NCBI RefSeq assembly: GCF_000954115.1
Contig: NZ_CP010797.1
Coordinates: 620,001-684,000 of the forward strand
Length of the DNA stretch: 64,000 nucleotides
DNA from: Rhodococcus sp. B7740
GTDB lineage: Bacteria; Actinomycetota; Actinomycetes; Mycobacteriales; Mycobacteriaceae
Reading direction: 5' to 3'
Below are positions 62,129 through 64,000 of the stretch, piece after piece; position 1 is the first letter of the stretch, and every line of letters begins with the position of its first letter. The notes beneath the pieces are model-generated. The model saw nothing but the letters and a program-made list of their open reading frames with translations. It was not told the origin of the DNA and did not search any database. The position numbers and the translations under genes were made by a program.

Positions 62129-62275
62129 CGCGACGACGTTAGGGCCGACCCCCGACAAGAACGTTCATGGTGCCGTCGAACGTCGCCGTGTCACGAAACC
62201 TGTCGGTGCCCGTCGCTATCTTTCGCTTCGTCGGCCGATTCGGCCGCCGGAAACCGCAAAGAGACAAGGATCACA

Positions 62276-62557
62276 ATGATCATCGACTGCAGTGACTGCC
62301 TGGTCCGTGACATCGCCTGCGCGGACTGCGTCGTGACGGTGCTTCTGGGGGCTCCGGGGATGCCGTCGAGATCGGACGGCCGGTGGGTCGGGCCGCCGTC
62401 TCGTATCACTCTCGAGCAGGAAGAACTCGGTGCCATGGGTGTGCTCGCCGATGTCGGCCTCGTGCCCGCACTCAAGCTCGTTGTGAACGATGACGACACC
62501 GCCGAGGTTCCGTTGTTATCGACTCGTGACACACCGGGGGATCAGCGCGCCGGCTAG
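62276..62557 (+). CDS. Small Cys-rich conserved hypothetical protein
   Basis: 93 residues from the ATG at 62276 with AAGGA upstream. The N-terminus has two CxxC pairs close together (CSDC and CADC in the first 20 residues), suggesting a metal or Fe-S site. The remainder is ordinary (GPPSRITLEQEELGAMGVLADVGLVPAL, tail acidic). I do not recognise the family. It is divergent from the DnaQ/UvrC-like gene and precedes the riboswitch region. Confidence 0.8.
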   Translation: MIIDCSDCLVRDIACADCVVTVLLGAPGMPSRSDGRWVGPPSRITLEQEELGAMGVLADVGLVPALKLVVNDDDTAEVPLLSTRDTPGDQRAG

Positions 62558-62679
62558 CGAGAATCGAGCCGAATCCGCTCGCCTCGGCGAGTTGGGGTCG
62601 ACACGGGGGTATGCCATTTCGTAACCTTCCTGAGACCTTGCGGAGTCTCGCCAGTCCAAACCGGAGTGGCGTCGCAAGT

Positions 62680-62824
62680 CACCGCCTAATCGTTCACTCG
62701 CGAGAGTGTTCGTACCGGGAACCCGATATCTACTGGGGTGAATCCCGCTGAGCCACCACACGGTGGCCGGTGGGTAGGGCTGCTCTTCCCAGCCCGAACC
62801 CGTCAGCTAACTCGGTCGGCGGAC
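62680..62824 (+). promoter_or_regulatory. c-di-AMP riboswitch (ydaO/yuaA type)
   Basis: Conserved blocks in order: CCGCCTAATCG at 62682-62692, GTACCGGGAACCCG, GGGGTGAATCCCG, AGGGCTGCTCTTCCC hairpin, then CCCGAACCCGTCAGCTAAC and the closing GGCGG that pairs with the first CCGCC. This is the ydaO/yuaA aptamer, which senses cyclic di-AMP and is common before actinobacterial cell-wall hydrolase genes. It lies 28 nt before the NlpC/P60 start. Confidence 0.85.
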
Positions 62825-62852
62825 GATAGGAAGAAACGGAGCACCATCTTTC

Positions 62853-63407
62853 GTGGCGTCACAACTTTCCAACCGATCATTGCGGCGAGTCCTCGTAGCC
62901 GGAGCGCTCACTGCAGGCGTGGTCATCCTTCCCGCTGCACCCGCAATGGCGGCCCCCCTCACCATTCCCGGCGTCGGAACCTTCGAGATTCCTGACATCC
63001 CGGGCCTCCCTCCCCTCAACATCCCGGGTGTGCCTGCACCGGGTGCGCCGTTGGCACCCCAGGTCACCCCGGCAGCAAAGGCCGTTCAGGCCGCAGAGTC
63101 CAAGATCGGAGCACCGTACGTGTACGGCGCTTCGGGTCCGGATTCGTTCGACTGCTCGGGCCTCGTCCAGTGGGCGTACAAGCAGGCCGGCATCAGCCTG
63201 CCCCGTACCAGCTACGACCAGGCGGCCGCGGGCACTCCGGTCTCGCGCGACAGCCTGGTTCCCGGCGACGTCGTGTCGTTCTACGGCGGCTCGCACTCGG
63301 GCATCTACGTCGGCAACGGCAATGTCGTGCATGCATCCACCTCCGGCGTTCCGGTCAAGGTTGCTCCGCTTGCCTCGATGCCGTTCGACGGTGCTCGCCG
63401 TTACTGA
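62853..63407 (+). CDS. NlpC/P60-family secreted peptidoglycan hydrolase
   Basis: 184 residues. Signal peptide (hydrophobic 12-30, cleavage near AMA-AP about 33), a short Pro/Gly/Ile-rich linker (IPDIPGLPPLNIPGVPAPG), then the NlpC/P60 domain with Cys101 in FDCSGLVQWAY, His148 in SHSGIYVG and His160. Cleaves D-Glu-mDAP bonds in this family. GTG 62853. Under the c-di-AMP riboswitch. Confidence 0.95.
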   Translation: MASQLSNRSLRRVLVAGALTAGVVILPAAPAMAAPLTIPGVGTFEIPDIPGLPPLNIPGVPAPGAPLAPQVTPAAKAVQAAESKIGAPYVYGASGPDSFDCSGLVQWAYKQAGISLPRTSYDQAAAGTPVSRDSLVPGDVVSFYGGSHSGIYVGNGNVVHASTSGVPVKVAPLASMPFDGARRY

Positions 63408-63437
63408 TTCGAGCGAGCGACGTCCGCTGTGATCGAC

Positions 63438-63474
63438 CGACAGGGTCGAGCCGTCCATCGGCTCGGCCCTGTCG
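63438..63474 (+). terminator. Terminator after the first NlpC/P60 gene
   Basis: 15-bp stem with one G-U pair (63438-63452 with 63460-63474), 7-nt loop. Confidence 0.8.
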
Positions 63475-63714
63475 TCGTATCCGGACACCGGCCGCGCGAC
63501 ACGCCGGTCCGGTGGACAGGGAAGCCCCTAGTTCGTAATCTGATCGAGACCTGGTCGATGTTTACTTTGTGACCTGTCACCTCGAATCCCCATCGATTTC
63601 GGGCCGTGTTCACGTCCGCGCCCGCAAGAGCATGGGTATGGTTCGGTTTCGGTCCACTTTTCCAACCGTTGCCTCGCTCGAGGCAACACGTGTGAGGACG
63701 GAGAGTCGCTTTCC
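63475..63714 (+). promoter_or_regulatory. Leader of the second NlpC/P60 gene
   Basis: Contains palindrome GTGAC-CT-GTCAC (63569-63580), a -10-like TATGGT near 63637 and a 9-bp perfect hairpin (63668-63676 with 63679-63687) 27 nt before the start codon. No aptamer family recognised. Confidence 0.4.
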
Positions 63715-64000
63715 GTGGCCCTATCGAGATCTACCCGAGCGTTGCGGCTGGCCCGCAACTCGGTGGTTGCTGTCGCACTGACCGCGTGCATGGTCGTGGT
63801 CCCGATGACGACGGCGACCGCGCAACCGGGATTCGACTCGGCGTCCGATGCGCAGACCGAACTCGCCGAGCTCTCTCGCCAGTCCGAGCAAACCAACGAA
63901 GCTCTGCACAACGCGCAGATCGATCTCGACGCCAAGAACCAGCAGCAACTCGACGCACAGGTCGCCGTCGACCGGAGTCGTGCCGCTCTGGACGCAGCGC
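63715..64000 (+). CDS. RipC-like NlpC/P60 protein (partial, C-terminus off the window)
   Basis: 95 codons present. N-terminal signal peptide (basic ARNSV then a hydrophobic stretch to about TATAQ), followed by a coiled-coil region (AQTELAELSRQSEQTNEALH...). This is the layout of Rv2190c RipC, whose NlpC/P60 domain would lie beyond the edge. GTG 63715 with GGAGAG 9 nt upstream. The assignment rests on position and N-terminal architecture. Confidence 0.8.
   Translation, partial: MALSRSTRALRLARNSVVAVALTACMVVVPMTTATAQPGFDSASDAQTELAELSRQSEQTNEALHNAQIDLDAKNQQQLDAQVAVDRSRAALDAA

Overview
The window is high-GC, densely coded actinobacterial chromosome, with many GTG starts and short or overlapping gene junctions. 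It most resembles Rhodococcus or a close relative in Mycobacteriales. The main argument is gene order. From about 3.6 kb to the right end, most genes follow the order I recall for Mycobacterium tuberculosis Rv2236c to Rv2190c: cobD, SURF1, ptpA, ptkA-like, cobC, Nif3, zinc-ribbon, RNase H/phosphatase, panB, hip1-like, glnA2, glnE, glnA1, RDD, DUF4191, lipA, lipB, epimerase, E2, pepA, gcvT, ilvE, cobS, cobT, glycerate kinase, erpA-like, adoK-like, asnB, ctaC, ctaF, qcrB/A/C, ctaE, trpD, DnaQ/UvrC-like, ripC-like. The naming of species and synteny is from memory, not from a search.

Layout. 0-3.3 kb: a catabolic locus (iron alcohol dehydrogenase, methylmalonate-semialdehyde dehydrogenase, divergent LysR). 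3.4-10.8 kb: cobalamin genes, a tyrosine phosphatase/HAD pair and an RNase H-phosphatase fusion. 10.8-21.3 kb: a more variable stretch (MmyB-like regulator, SDR, permease, DUF1697, RNase P RNA, RNB nuclease, proline iminopeptidase, lipoprotein, panB, nadE). 21.4-32.8 kb: a Hip1-like lipoprotein hydrolase and the glutamine synthetase block glnA2-glnE-glnA1, interrupted by a four-gene osmoprotectant ABC transporter. 33-43.6 kb: lipoate synthesis, the two-lipoyl-domain E2, leucyl aminopeptidase, gcvT and ilvE. 43.6-49.4 kb: cobS-cobT-cobU, glycerate kinase, an A-type Fe-S protein and a PfkB kinase. 49.4-58.3 kb: asnB and the whole bcc-aa3 respiratory branch (ctaC, ctaF, qcrCAB, ctaE). 58.4-64 kb: trpD, a stand-alone Lrp sensor domain, a DnaQ/GIY-YIG fusion, a small Cys-rich protein and two NlpC/P60 cell-wall hydrolases, the first behind a c-di-AMP riboswitch.

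How the genes connect. (1) Nitrogen: two glutamine synthetases and their adenylyltransferase, with GlnR-type boxes in front of both glnA genes. (2) Late cobalamin assembly: cobD, cobC, cobU, cobT, cobS and a phosphatase domain able to serve as alpha-ribazole phosphatase. (3) Lipoate: lipA and lipB beside a lipoylated E2, with gcvT nearby. (4) Respiration: nearly the complete cytochrome bcc-aa3 supercomplex. (5) Envelope: Hip1-like hydrolase and NlpC/P60 proteins.

I do not see a prophage, CRISPR array, insertion sequence, tRNA or an obviously novel multigene system. The most unusual items are the Gly/Asn/His repeat tail of QcrB, the truncated PtkA-like partner of PtpA, the DnaQ/GIY-YIG fusion with a tandem repeat at its 3' end, the Cys-rich 93-residue protein, and the pairing of a c-di-AMP riboswitch with a CBS-domain osmoprotectant ATPase in one window.
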